Positions 22,001 through 33,637 of a DNA stretch of 64,000 bases are shown in pieces. The stretch's first letter is position 1. Each line of letters begins with the position of its first letter. The notes under the pieces are model-generated. The model had not been told where the DNA came from. It made no database searches and was given only the letters and a program-made list of their open reading frames with translations. This DNA is from Penium margaritaceum (taxonomy: Eukaryota > Streptophyta > Zygnematophyceae > Desmidiales > Peniaceae). The stretch lies in the NCBI GenBank assembly GCA_023375785.1, contig SZWC01003923.1, positions 4,460-68,459 of the forward strand, read 5' to 3'. The position numbers were made by a program, and so were the translations under genes.

Positions 22001-22528
22001 AACGCCATTACTTTGGGGGTTGTAAGGCGTGATGGTGTGGTGGTTGATGTCGCGTTGGCTCAACCAGCCTTTGCACGCCTCGTACTCACCATCATTGTCC
22101 GTGCGCAGTGTCTTCGGCTTCTTGCTTGTCTGCCGCTCTACCATCACGACAAACTCTTGCGGCTTCTCCATGACCTCTCCCTTTCTCTTGAGGAAGTAGA
22201 TCCACATCTTGCAACTGTGGTCATTGATGAAGGTCAAGAAACACTTGTTGCCACTGTTGGAAGGGGTGCGGAATGGTTTGTACATATCAGAGTGAATGAG
22301 GTCCAAGATTGCTGCCACACTTTGCCCATTACGCTCAAAGGGCTTTCTCTTTGTCTTGCCTTGGAGGCATGGCTCACAGAGGTTTTTGCACTTTCCCTCA
22401 TCCTTGGCCTTGCAACTCTTTATCCCATGAAGCACTTTGTGCTGCATCATAGCTTGTAGTGTGCTGTCGGCCACATGGCCAAACGAATTGTGCCACAACT
22501 TAGCATCTCTCTCGGTGGATTTGACCAC
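22001..22528 (-). pseudogene. Family-1 integrase core and zinc finger (element A)
   Basis: It has the zinc-binding part L-W-H-N-S-F-G-H...C-E-P-C-L-Q-G-K and the core with DLIHSDM, TFINDHS and LRTDNDGEYEACKGW, ending in QSNGVAE at the hAT insertion. It is the best-preserved integrase core of family 1 in the window. Confidence 0.85.
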
Positions 22529-23821
22529 CGGTTACAGCTTGTGGTGCAACCTCATGCTTTGGAGACTTTCGACTCTTAAGGGGTTTTGTGTGCAGCACGT
22601 AGAGCCAATCAACTATTGGGATCTATGCGACAAGAATCTCCTTGGGATAGGAGATCTTAATGTCCTTGTTTTTGAAAATCACAACCTCCTCCTCCATGAA
22701 GATGACCGTCACGTCGTGGTCTGTGATTTTGGACACACACAAGAGGTTTTCCAAAAAAATGTCATGTAGACGACATTCTCCAGCTTCAAATCTTTTTTAG
22801 TACAATTCACGTTGATGCTGATCAACGTATCTCCCTCGCCTTGTGCATGGACAAGGCTGTTGTTGGCATATGTGAAGCGACGTTAAGTATCCCCAATGGA
22901 GATGAAACCATCCTTCTCCCTTGAAGAGTGGTGGTTCGTGCGAGAGCCAAGCCCGTAGGCTCCACGCTTGAGCAATACTACTCCCTTGGTTGCGGTACGC
23001 TCTCACCCATCATTTTGTCAACTCCTTACCCTTTCCTTTGCCCTCATATCAACCACCATGATCTCTCTCTTCCTTCTTGGGAGCCCTGCACTCCCGTGCT
23101 CAATGCCAAGGCTTGCCACAGTTATGGTACTTCCCAGGACGCTTTGAACTCTTTCCACTACCACCATTGCCTTTTCATCTACTGCCACCACTTCCACTGC
23201 TGCTCTGACCAAAAGAGAAGTTGTTGCCACGACAACCATAGTATATAGCATAGGCTGAAATGTTAGCCTCGCTACCGCTGCGACGCATGGCCCGGTTGCG
23301 CACGTACTCCAACACGGCCTCATACGTCAAATCCTCCTCTTTTCAACCGCCAAAGACGCTGATCAGACGACCCTAGCTTTTAGCTAGCGCCATGAGGAGG
23401 TCATGGCCTGCATGTTGGTGTTGATTCCCAGTTCATTTGGGTCACTTGCTAAAGCAGTCCTTCAAACTGCAACAGGAAGTCAGGAATTGACTCTCTCTTG
23501 CTCACCCTCATTGAAACCAGCTTTAGAAGGATGAAGAGGTAATTTGCGAGAGCCGTTGATTGGTGTACACGTGCAAGCTTTTCATATACCTTTGATGCAT
23601 GTGTGATGCCTTGGAGGTGGACATGCTATGACTTATGCACTGATGTAGCAAGAATCGCAAGCGCTAATGTCATTTTTGACACTCCACACTTCACATCCAC
23701 GATCTCTTTTTAGAGGTACAACCTTTTCTCCAAGGAACATCTTCAAGTAGCCACGTACCCTCATTACAATCTCAAATTGCCATTTCCACGAGGGAAAACC
23801 AAACCGTGTGGACTTTGACAT
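22529..23821 (-). pseudogene. Family-1 protease and gag (element A)
   Basis: From high to low coordinate it has the gag start MSKSTRFGFPSWKWQFE at 23821, the capsid part, a Gly/Ser-rich linker with knuckle-like remnants (near 23100), and protease-like sequence. It is broken several times. Confidence 0.8.
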
Positions 23822-24248
23822 CCCACCGTTGACCTACTTGAGAGTGACCGTCACGGGTGTCATCATACTACTTCTCTCCTTCTCTGCTTGTCTACTTTCT
23901 TGAGGCCGATGTCGGCTGATGTAGGCTGTTGTAAGCTGTTGTCTGCTAGCAGTTTAGAAGGTGCAGATCTGTCTCGTACACCTTAGCCGTTGATCAGTTG
24001 CAAACAGAGAAGAATGCACACGAGGGAACCCATGTTCGTGCCTCCAACGGAAGATCTTATCCCGGTTAGGGCCCAAGGGTCGTACGTCCAAGGGCAGAGT
24101 ATTGTCCTGGTTCTTGCTCACTAAGTGCCAACACCCGCCGTTGGAGCTAATGGAGCAGGTGGAGTAGATGGAGCTGATGGAGCTCATGCGTGCTGCAAGA
24201 CAGAGAGGGCGAGAGAGTGCGCAGAAGCGTGCCTGATAACTAGTGAGT

Positions 24249-24263
24249 GTGGGTCCATAACCC
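24249..24263 (-). other. Family-1 primer-binding site (element A)
   Basis: On minus it is GGGTTATGGACCCAC, 14 of 15 matches to the complement of the plant initiator tRNA-Met anticodon stem-loop, two bases from the LTR. Confidence 0.75.
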
Positions 24264-24265
24264 TT

Positions 24266-24993
24266 TGTCAACCTACCTCAGGCGACGATCTAGAAAACAT
24301 GTTCTGACACAATGGTTCCTGCCGACCGCTCTTGGTATTGCAACCAAGAGATGATATCACACTGAGAGCCAAGGTTCCGCACTAAGCAGCTCATCGGAAT
24401 CACTTCCTAACACTATGTCCTTAGTACCTGGTCACTTTCGCGCGAGGAGCATATTCTTGCAGCTAAGACCAATCAATGTTTTTAAGTGTGTGCCTTTAGT
24501 GAACAACTCTGTTAGGAGTCTGAGAGTTAAGAATTGTACTCAATGACAGGCAAGGCGCACTAGTTCCTTGGATGAGCCACTTTGGGGGCAATCTGGATTG
24601 CGTCATCCCCCCTGCCTACATGGCGCTCCGTATGACCGCCAAGTGGCGACAGCCACCGGGAAGGACATTGGAATGTTCTAAGATGTCTCTTAGAAACTTT
24701 CTGACCCTCTTTTGGTCACAAATAAAATTAGTCACCAGGCTAGGACTTGACCTACTGACCTCTCACTCTAGAAACTAACTCTGGAACGTCTAAGCTATAA
24801 GGAGTTGTCCTCAGGAGTGTTTGCTGGCTAAACTACCCGGTTTAGACGAAGGGGACTTGCTCCAAAGGAGTAGTGCATGCCTTGACTATCTGGACCAGAC
24901 TTAGCGGACTTACTCCAAGGGAGCAGTCCATGCCTAGTCCATCCTGTGCTTGTCCAAATGTCAATCATGGACAAGGAGCAAATCAGGTCAACA
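24266..24993 (-). repeat. Family-1 LTR shared by elements A and B
   Basis: It runs TGTCAACC to GGTCAACA, 728 bp. On its low side lie A's primer site and leader; on its high side, B's polypurine tract and RNase H. One LTR thus serves two internal regions. Confidence 0.85.
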
Positions 24994-26700
24994 AACTCTA
25001 TGTTGTACCTCTGTCCATTAGCTATGAGATCTCTCCTCTCTCAAGTAGTCTTGGCCTCAATCCTTGGCTGTTGCGTTGAGCATACCAATGCCTCAAGTAT
25101 CTGCAGAGTGCAATTCACTGTCTAGCGCCTTTGTCATACAATGTATGAGCATCTTCTTGGTCTCCACATATTCGAGGTCCACGATCTCCTTTGCAACCAG
25201 GTTGAGTGAGTAGTGGTACCTGATGTTGATGTGCTTGGTTTGCCGAGAGATGACATTTTCCCTTGCCATTTTCATGGCACTCTTGTTGTCGATGCGGACC
25301 TCTGTTGCCTCTATTTGTGGCATTTTCATCTCGGCAAGCGAACAACGTAGCCAATGTATGCTTCTGACAGAGCGATGTACTTAGCCTCAACGGTAGATAG
25401 GAAGACACACTCTTACTTTCTCGTTGCCGAGGAGACTACACCACCGTTCAAGAGGCACACAAAGCTTGAGGTGGACTTTTTGTCATTGATTCTTTCTCCC
25501 CAATCGATGTCAGTGTAGCACACCAGCCGCAGCGGGTCAGATCCTTCTTGGCCTCCAAACTGAAGTCCCATGTGTCGGGCCTCCTGTAGATAGCGCATGA
25601 TGCGCTTGAATGCTTGCCTATCCTATGGCCCTAGATTTGCGACAAACCTGCTCATTTGTCCCACAGCATCGCAAATGTCACGGCGTGTTCCTACAATGGC
25701 ATACATGAGGTTGCCAACAGCAGACGGGTAGGGAATGTTCTCCATCTCACGCAGTTGTGCTTCCGTGCTAGGGCTCATGGAGGAGGAGAGCTTCATGTCT
25801 CTTGTCATGGGTGTGCTGATGGGCTTGAAGTCCTCCATGTTGTAGCGCTTGAGGAACTCCATGATGTACTTAATGAGCTTGACGGTGCCTACTGGTGCTC
25901 GATTGCGATGGAAAGGTATCCCGAGTTAGAACTCAAGCTAACTCATGTCCTTCATCTTGAACCTATTGCTGAGATATGTCTCTAGCTTGTTCAACAGCTC
26001 GTCCGACGATGAGCAAATGATCATGTTATCCACGTACAGTGCAACCAGCATCAAGCCTTGCTCATCCTCCCGTACATAGAAACTATAATCATTCCGGCAG
26101 TGCGTGATGGTGAGCCCGGCCATGAAGCCGTCCATCTTCTTGTACTACATCCTTGGGGCCTATTTCTGCCCGTAGAGTGCTTTGACCAGTTTGTAAACCT
26201 TGTACTGTGGAGCTTTCACTCCCTCGAGCACTTCCATCAGCACTTCCTTGTCTAGCTTTTTGTTTAGGAATGCTGTCTTGTCGTCCATTTGGTGGACCTT
26301 CAGATCTTTTGTAGTGGCAATGCCCAACATGGATCTGATGGAGGCAAAGGTGACGACAAGCAGCAAGGTCTCCGCGTACTCTTTGCCTGAACCCTGGGAA
26401 GATCCGTTCTCCACACCTCTTGCCGTGTACTTGTGGATAGTACCATCCTGCTTGAACGTTTTCTGGAGTACCCACCACGTGCGCGTTTGGGGGCCTCTCC
26501 ACTAGAACCCATGTACTATTCTCTTCAATGGATGCAAGTTTGCTCTCTAGTGCCTCCTTCCACCTGGTCCCATCTAGCATGTTTATAGTCTCTGTTATAG
26601 TCACAGGTTCTTCCTGAGCCAAGAATGACCAGCAGAGTCCGGTCCATTCCGCCCTCTCAGCATCGTTATTAGACGGAGGTTTCTTCTGGCGCATACTATG
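24994..26700 (-). pseudogene. Family-1 RT and RNase H (region B)
   Basis: RNase H has D-N-K-S-A-M-K-M-A and T-K-H-I-N-I-R-Y-H-Y-S (25093-25329), plus LVCYTDIDWGE with its catalytic Asp (near 25500). RT has LYVDNMIIC near 26030 and the ASIEENSTWVLVERPPNAHV stretch at its N-terminal end. It is broken. Confidence 0.8.
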
Positions 26701-26729
26701 CCGGAGTGTTGCTAGTGGTGCTTGAAGTC

Positions 26730-27865
26730 TTAGCTGCTTCTGTTACTCCTACGCTGCCAGTGATCTGTTGTTTGAGGAGAGCCACCGGCCTCATAGTTTG
26801 ACTCAGAGTCCTCAGACGACTCTGACTCAGTGTCAGAGTTGGTCATTGGGTCAACCTGCAGATCCACTGTCCCTGCAACACCGTCCTTCACTGGCATCAT
26901 CTGCCAGTTCTCAAGTGCCTGATCACCTGACTCAAGCAACACAACCCACTCTCTTGATTTGGGAGCATGGATAGGATCTAGCAACTCTCCCTTGTCGCGC
27001 GTCCTTTCATCAAACTCGACAACTCCACTCCAAATGTGTTATCCAGTTGCTTGGTCCCACAGCATGTATGCCTTGTGTGCTGTGTCGTATCTGACCATTA
27101 CACACATGCAAGCGCGTGAATCCAGCTTGCTTCTTTGTTGTTCTGCTTGGGTCTTTGTCGAGGTAACACAGCCAAAGATCCTTAAGTGTGAGGCATCTGG
27201 CTTCTTCCCTGACCAAGCCTCCTGTGGCGTCCTAAGTAGCGTCTCTTGCTGCTTCTTACCACACCTTCCAAGTTTGGCTGCGAGAGTGAGATTCACAAGG
27301 TATCAACCAGTTCTTGCACCTTCAGCCCATAAGCGAGGTGGGAGTTTGGCGTCGAAGAGCATGCTTTGTGTCATGGCAAGAATAGTCTCATTCATGTGCT
27401 CAACAACGCCATTTCTCTCAGAGGTGTAAGGCGTGGTGGTCTGGTGGTTGATGCCGTATTGGCTCAAGCAGCCTTTGCTCACCACCATTGTCTGTGAAGA
27501 GTGCCTTGATCTTCTTGCTTGTCTGTCACTCGACCATGGCGACAAACTGTTGGAGCTTCTCCTTGACCTCTCCCTTTGTCTTGAGGAAGTAGATCCACAT
27601 CTTGCAACTGTGATCATTGATGAAGGTCAAGAAATACTAGCTCCTTTCGTTTGAAGCAGTGCCGAATGGTCCGCACACATCAGAGAGAATCAACTCCAAT
27701 ATGGTTGCCGCACGTTGCCTATTACGCTCAAAGGGCTTTCTCTTTGCCTTTCCCTTGGAGCCATAGGTCATAGAGCTTCTTGCTTTTTCCCTCATCCTTG
27801 GCCTTGCATCCCTTCACCCCATGAACCACTTCCTGCTGCTCCATAGCTTGCACTTTGTTGTCGGC
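26730..27865 (-). pseudogene. Family-1 integrase (region B)
   Basis: The integrase C-terminal part has HLRIFGCV and MLWDQATG. The core has KGCLSQYGINHQTTTPYT and the N-G-V-V-E-H version of the motif before the third catalytic residue. The zinc finger lies near 27760-27860. Confidence 0.75.
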
Positions 27866-28150
27866 TGCACTTTGTCACTTGTGTCCAAGGAGCGAACTCC
27901 TAGGGCTTAGACTAACCAATGGTTCTTTAGTGTTTGCCTCTGGTGGACTACTTTGTTAGGAAAGTCAAATGTAAGCACTATACTCAATGACAGGCAACTG
28001 ACAGATTCTTATTGTCCTAGAGCCAGCTTCTAGCCTAGGCGCGCACTAGCTCCTTGGATGAGCCACTGCCGAGGCAATCTAGATTGCGTCATTTCCCCTG
28101 CCTACATGGTGTTCCTTGTGACCGCCAAGTGGCACCAGCCACCAGCAAAG
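27866..28150 (-). repeat. Family-1 LTR E, left part
   Basis: This part of an LTR joins B (low side) to F (high side). It is interrupted by element C at 28151 and continues at 55913. The flanks CAAAG and AGAGG both derive from GAAGG of the LTR, a decayed 5-bp target duplication. Confidence 0.75.
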
Positions 28151-28855
28151 TTTTGGAATTGGAGGAGAGAGGGAGCGTTGGAGCAGCAAGCATGTGGGAC
28201 TGGAAGGGCATCATTAGTGGTGAAGTATGGTTATTGAATCACTCAAAATGGAGTACATACAAAGCTAGAACTTGGGCAAGTCAGCCCTCTCACAAGCCAC
28301 ACCACTTAGCCATGGAGGCTAAGGCTCACACACTAGAGTCCATAATCTCACACAAGGGAGGAAATCAGCCTAGCAATCAGGCTGACAACTCACACACGAC
28401 CTAGAGAGCTAGAAAATGCTCTCATGGCACACTCCTAGTCGTCACATAACCCAGAATCCCATGGAGAATTGCCATGTGTCCATGGCTAGCACACACGGAT
28501 CTCACCTCACCTAAAAAGTAAGGAGAGGTACCCTTTTCCTACTCAGCACACTCTGACAAGGCAATCCAAGAATCTAGGACCTTTTGAGATATTTCTCTCA
28601 TCAGGTCTTAATCGTGGACCTCTTGTCGTTTTCTTTTCTTAGGCTAAGGCATGGTGCCATCGTTCATGGTGACCCACATATCGGCTGTGGATGACCGTGG
28701 AAACTTTGAAAATTCATATCTCCAAATCCAATTCTTGGATCGGCCTGATCTTTCCAATGGTGAAGTTGGATTGACGGTCAGAGGAGGCATTTGGTAGTTT
28801 CTTGGATCTTGCTCCTATGGACATGGACCTCAGCCACATGGCTCCTTTCCCAACA
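28151..28855 (-). repeat. Family-2 3' LTR (element C)
   Basis: It is 705 bp with an altered first dinucleotide and ends CCCAACA. The polypurine tract lies on the high side. Confidence 0.85.
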
Positions 28856-30256
28856 ATCTCCCAGCTTGCTGCAGTCAAAGAGGGCGGAGTCCACATGCCT
28901 TCATGCAGAACTGCTACTTCTCATAGGTCACTAGCTTGGTGTAGAAATAAGCGACTTGCTTGCTGGTTGGAGTAAATTTCAGCTTGATACCACCACCATG
29001 CACCATGTGCCTGATGAAGTGATATGCGATGTCAATGTACTTGGTGCGTGCATGGTGCTTAGGATCGATTTAACGCTAAAGCCAAACTGCTTCCTTGGCT
29101 CCAAAGCTGATAGAGACATACTCAACTTTCGTACTTGAGGTGGCCACGACCACCTACCACTTGCTGCACTAGCTGATGACCCCACCATTCATGAGGAACA
29201 CATGTCCGCAGATTGACTTATGGTCCTCAGGGTTTGAAGCCCGATGTGCGTCTGTGTAGCTGATGATGCTGTTATCGTTGCCGTTGTAGGTGATGCCGAT
29301 ATTGATGGTTCTAGCAAGGTAGCGGAAGATCCGCTTCACTACCTTCTGGTGCTCAGGTCGAGGATTAGCCATAAGCTGGCTCACAGCGCTAACTGCCTGT
29401 GCGAGGTCCGGCCTCGTTGCCTTCATCCGGTACATGAGACTGCAAACGAGGCTTTGGTACTTCTGCCACTCAGCTGCATTGGCTTCTCCATTGTAGCTCA
29501 AGAGATAGTATGGCGTCTCGAGCAGCATGTCGATGGATTTGGTCTCTGCCATACCAAACCAGTGCAAGACATCCTTGATATAGCGGCTCTGCTGTAGCAA
29601 GAGAGATCGTGATTTGCGATGACACGTAATTTGGATGCCCAAGAAGTATGATGTCTCTTCAAGATCAGACATCTAGAAGCGCTCCCGCATGGACTCCTTG
29701 AACTCCTGCAATGCAGACATGCTGTTGGAAAGGAGGAGCATATCATCCACATACACGATGATGATAGGGACTCATGCTCATGCTGCAAGCAATAGACGCT
29801 CTAGTCATACTCGCTGCACTCGCACCCCATGCACTGGAATGCCGCATCCAACTTCTGGTTCCAAGCACGCGACGCTTGCTTGACACTGTACAACGACTTT
29901 TGCAGCTTGCAAACGAGGTGCTCCTGGCCATCCATGAGGGACCCCTCCGGCTTCTGGATGTAAATTTCCTCCTCCACATCACTGTTTAGGAACGCCGTCT
30001 TGATGTCCATGTTGTTGAGCTCAAACTGCTCTGCTGCTGCATAAGAAAGGAGCGTACGCACAGAGGAAAACTTGGCAATAGGGGCAAAGGTTTCTATGTA
30101 ATTGATGTCCTCTTGCTGCGAGTAGCCCTTTTCCAGGTTGCCATCTGCTCCCCGCTTCTTCTTGAACACCCACTTACACTTGATGACCTTACGTCCAGGT
30201 GGACATTGAGTCAGCTCCCACGTGTCATCCAGATGTGACTGTATCTCGTGTTGCAC
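28856..30256 (-). pseudogene. Family-2 RT and RNase H (element C)
   Basis: RT motifs include K-C-K-W-V-F-K-K-K-R-G-A-D-G-N, NYIETFAPIAKF, NMDIKTAFLNSD and M-S-D-L-E-E-T-S-Y-F-L-G-I-Q. RNase H follows with N-I-G-I-T-Y-N-G-N and a YTDAH stretch. It is broken several times. Confidence 0.82.
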
Positions 30257-30399
30257 GGCTTACGCCCAATGTGCTCCATCTGGTGCAGCCGTGGCCTCCT
30301 TGTATGACGTAAGCTTATTTGAATGTGCAACTATGACATTCACCTGTTCTGGATTCTGCAGCATCCATAAATGACTGTACTCACCTGGCCTTTAACGCA

Positions 30400-31740
30400 C
30401 CCTTAAAGGGTACCTGCATCCTATTACTGGAGCGTTAACACGCGCTTGGCGCGGTGCTGCTGGGACAACAGCTGCTGCTAGTGGTACTACAGCTCATCCC
30501 TCTGTTTTTGCCGATGAGGCCGTTGTATCTGCTGCATCAGACATGGGAGAATAGATTGGTTCTCCAACTGTCACGATGGAGGAAGGATCAAGAGAGACAG
30601 GGTCAGGAAGGATATCTGCTCCCATTGCTTTGTCTTTTGGTTTTGCTGCCTCTTCACAGACAATGTTGGTGCTGATGATGTTACTCTCGTTGAAGATGAC
30701 ATCCCTGGAGATGATGACGTGGCCTGTATCCCTCTCGTAGAGGCGATAGGCCTTGCTTGCCACATTGTAGCCAATCATAAGCATCTGCCCATTCTTTTCG
30801 TCCCACTTTTGGTGCCTCTCCTTTGGCACGTGTATGCGCGCCAAGCTGTTAAATGCACGTAGATGATCCACACTCGGCTTCTTGCCGAATCAAGCTTCGT
30901 ATATCATCATCTGCTCTAATGCCTTAGTTAGACTGCGCTTCTTGATGTAGACCGTAGTGCTCACGGATTGAGCCCCGAAGTCGTAGATCAGCGGAGCCGC
31001 GTACAACATGGAGCGTGCCAACTCCACAATAGTACAATGGTACGGTTGGCGTATTTTGCTACACTGTGGGCTACATCGAGTATGGCATTGTGCGCCACGC
31101 CTTGATGCCAGCTACTGCGAGGTAGTCCTGGAACTTCTTGCTCTGAAATTCTCCACCGCGATCGCTGTGGAGCACCTTTATCTTCTTGCTAGTCTAGATC
31201 TCCACCCATGACTTCAATTCCTTCAACCTGAAAAATCACTGGTCCTTGGAAACAAGGAAGTACTCAACAGTGTAACCGCTGAAATCATCAATGAAGGTCA
31301 GAAAATACATACAACCTCCAAAGCTCTCCGTCTGCATTGGGCCACACAAGTCTGTGTGGACCAGCTCCAAGACCTCTTTTGCACGCTGCCCTACTCTAGA
31401 GAATCCCCCACGATGCTGCTTCCCTTCCTTACAGCGGATGCACTATTGCTGCTCAAAGTCGAAGATGGTGGGGAAGTCACGCACCATCTGCTTTACTTGA
31501 AGCTACTGGAAGGCGCGCATGTCGATGTAGCCGTAGCGCGCATGCCAGATTTTGCCATTTGTCGACTGCATAACTGTTGCAAGACTCTGCTCACGGAGGA
31601 ACTTGGTTTCCTCCAACAGGCAGTACATATCCCCTTCCTTCACCGACTTGGCCAGCTCTTCTCCCGTTTCCTTGTCGAGGATGTAGCCATAGTCTTCATC
31701 AAAGAGGACTCGTTGTCCTGTGTTCGAGAGAGAGGACACG
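30400..31740 (-). pseudogene. Family-2 integrase (element C)
   Basis: Near 31500-31740 lie the end of protease and the pre-integrase segment (F-D-E-D-Y-G-Y-I-L-D-K-E-T, K-I-W-H-A-R-Y-G-Y-I-D-M-R-A). The C-terminal part (MLMIGYNVASKAYRLYERDT, HVIISRDVIFNES) is at 30571-30870. It is broken. Confidence 0.8.
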
Positions 31741-32862
31741 GAGGGAAGGTCGAACGTAGAAATAGGTACTTACGGCACGCCATGGAACACTCCCACTTCA
31801 ATGCCACATAGGGTCTCCAACCACATCTCCACAATCCCAATCCCCTCAGCATACACCATTTGGTCATCACCCAGAGTGATAGGACGGAGAGGGATGGAGA
31901 GCAGCTGCGTAAACCACTCCCTGTGATATGTCAAGCTCTTGGTACACCCTGAGTCCTTATACCATGCGAGATCCGCCTTCTCCACTTGCAACATGTCAGA
32001 CTTTGCCATGAAGAGACTGTCGCGTACCTCCTTGGCTACATTCATGTTGCCAAAGTGGCGCACACCAGCCTTGTTTTGATGCTGTTGTTGCTGCTGACGT
32101 TGCTATGATTGTTGGTGCCGTTGTTGTGGGAACAACTGCTTTTGCTGCTACTATTGCGGCTCCTTCTTGCCCCTCTTGAGCTGGAAACACTCCTTTTTGT
32201 AGTGTCTCTCTTTCTGGTAGTAGTGGCATTTGCCATTCTTCTTGCCTCTCTACTGCCAAGACTGCTCCTACTGCTGGCTACGTAAGCTTCTGGCCACAAA
32301 AGCTTCTTCATTGCTGCCGCTGCCATTGCGCTTTGCTGCATTGCGACGCAATTCCACCTGCACCACATGTGTGATGATAAAGTCAAGGTCGAGAGTGGAT
32401 AGACAGTCCAATGTCTTTTGCACCGTATCGTCCCTAGTTGGGAGTCCACTCACTAAGAGGAGAATGAAGCTCGTCTCTTCCACAGGGTTGCTGGTCGCTT
32501 TCAGCTGTTTCGCCGGCTCCTCTGCCCTACCCAGGTACGCCTCCATCCCTTCACCACCCTGCATTTTTAGTGTCATATTCTGCTCCAAAAGCCTCATACT
32601 TCTTGCACAACGTGTCCCACCCCTCTTTTGCAGTAGCCTTGTCACTCACGTAGTGAAGATGCTGGTTGAAGATGGTATTAACAAGAAGCCTGTAAGCTTG
32701 CCTGTTCTTCTTCTTCCACTCCTCATATGCCGAAGCTGCAGTTGTTGATGAACTTGCACTTGGTACACCTTACTAATGCATCATCCCCGCCACCACCTGT
32801 GCTGTGGTGATGCCTTGTGCATGTGGAGGCGGAGCGCGCATGTCGCAGCTCACCACCTCCCA
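31741..32862 (-). pseudogene. Family-2 protease and gag 3' part (element C)
   Basis: The protease region has K-D-S-G-C-T-K-S-L-T, where the active-site D-S/T-G triad expected of copia proteases is visible. Gag capsid sequence (KMQGGEGMEAYLGRAEE, LLVSGLPTRDDTV) and Gln/Asn/Thr-rich stretches follow. It is broken. Confidence 0.78.
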
Positions 32863-33314
32863 TAAGTGTCAACCTGCCTGAGGCGGCGGTCTAGAAAACG
32901 TGTTTCGACAAAATGGTTCCCATCGACCGCTCTTGCTATTGCAACCAAGAGATGATATCATCCTCAGAGCCAAGGTTCCACACTGAGCAGTTCATAGAAA
33001 TCACCTCCTTGCACTGTGTCCTTAGCACATGGTCACTTTTACGCAAGGAGCCAACTCCTGGGGCTTACACCAACCAATGCTTCTTTAGTGTCTGCCCCTG
33101 GTGGACAACTCTGTAAGGAGTCTCAAAGGTAAAGAATTGTACTCAATGACAGGCTATTGACAAGTTCTTATAGTCCTAGAGCCAACCTGTAGCCTAGGCA
33201 CGCAGTGCCTTCTAGGATGAACCATTTTGGGGGCAATCTGGATTCCATCATCCCCCTGCCTACATGGCAATCCTCGTGACCGCCAAGTGGCGAAAGCCAC
33301 CGGGATGGACCTTG

Positions 33315-33344
33315 GAATGTTCTAAGATGTCTCTTAGAACTTTC
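33315..33344 (-). promoter_or_regulatory. Heat-shock-element-like inverted repeat in the family-1 LTR
   Basis: GAATGTTCTAAGA and TCTTAGAACTTTC form an imperfect hairpin. They contain GAANNTTC units as in heat-shock factor sites. Equivalent sequence lies at 24671-24700 and 4048-4080. Function is inferred only. Confidence 0.35.
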
Positions 33345-33387
33345 TTGTCCCCTTTTTGGTCACAAAGAAAATTAGTCATCTGGTTGG

Positions 33388-33441
33388 GATTTGACCTAGT
33401 GACCTCTCACTCCGGAGACAAACTCTGGAACGTCTAAGCTA
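33388..33441 (-). promoter_or_regulatory. tRNA-like A/B box module in the family-1 LTR
   Basis: On the sense (minus) strand TAGCTTAGACG fits the pol III box A consensus TRGYNNARNNG exactly. About 45 bases on, GGTCAAATC fits box B GWTCRANNC at 8 of 9. Bases around box B (AGGTCAC...GGTCAAATCC) resemble a tRNA variable and T arm. The module recurs in the other family-1 LTRs, for example 58915-58968 on +. Confidence 0.5.
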
Positions 33442-33637
33442 CAAGGAGCGTTCATGGGTAGTGTTTGCTGGCTATTCTATTTAGATTAGACCAAGAAGAC
33501 TTGCTCCAAAGGAGCAGTGCATACCTTGTCTATTTGGACAAGACTTAGGGGACTTCCTCCAAGGGAGCACTGCATGCCTAGTCCGTCCTGTACCTGTCTA
33601 AATATGATTCATGGACAAGGAACATATGAGGTCAACA

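Larger units (their letters stand above)
15064..24993 (-). mobile_element. Ty1/copia family-1 element A, containing a hAT transposon
   Basis: This minus-strand element has LTRs at both ends (15064-15781, 24266-24993), all coding domains in part, a polypurine tract after 15781 and a primer site at 24249-24263. Without the hAT insert it is about 5.5 kb. Its upper LTR also serves as the 3' LTR of element B, so A and B are joined head to tail. It is broken in many places. Confidence 0.85.
24994..27865 (-). mobile_element. Family-1 internal region B
   Basis: This second internal region in the A-B-F chain runs RNase H, RT, then integrase with rising coordinate. Its integrase runs directly into part of the next family-1 LTR, so gag and protease are absent. 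It is broken many times. Confidence 0.8.
32868..33637 (-). repeat. Family-1 3' LTR (element D)
   Basis: It runs TGTCAACCTGCC to GGTCAACA, 770 bp, followed on the high side by the polypurine tract complement (AACTCTCCCTTGCACC). Confidence 0.9.

Noticed and set aside
21380-22528. A 382-codon minus-strand frame spanning the N run
   Set aside because: It is an artefact: undetermined bases translate as X and join the family-1 integrase to hAT subterminal sequence.
31577-31926. Plus-strand frames over family-2 protease/integrase
   Set aside because: They are antisense shadows of minus-strand pol.
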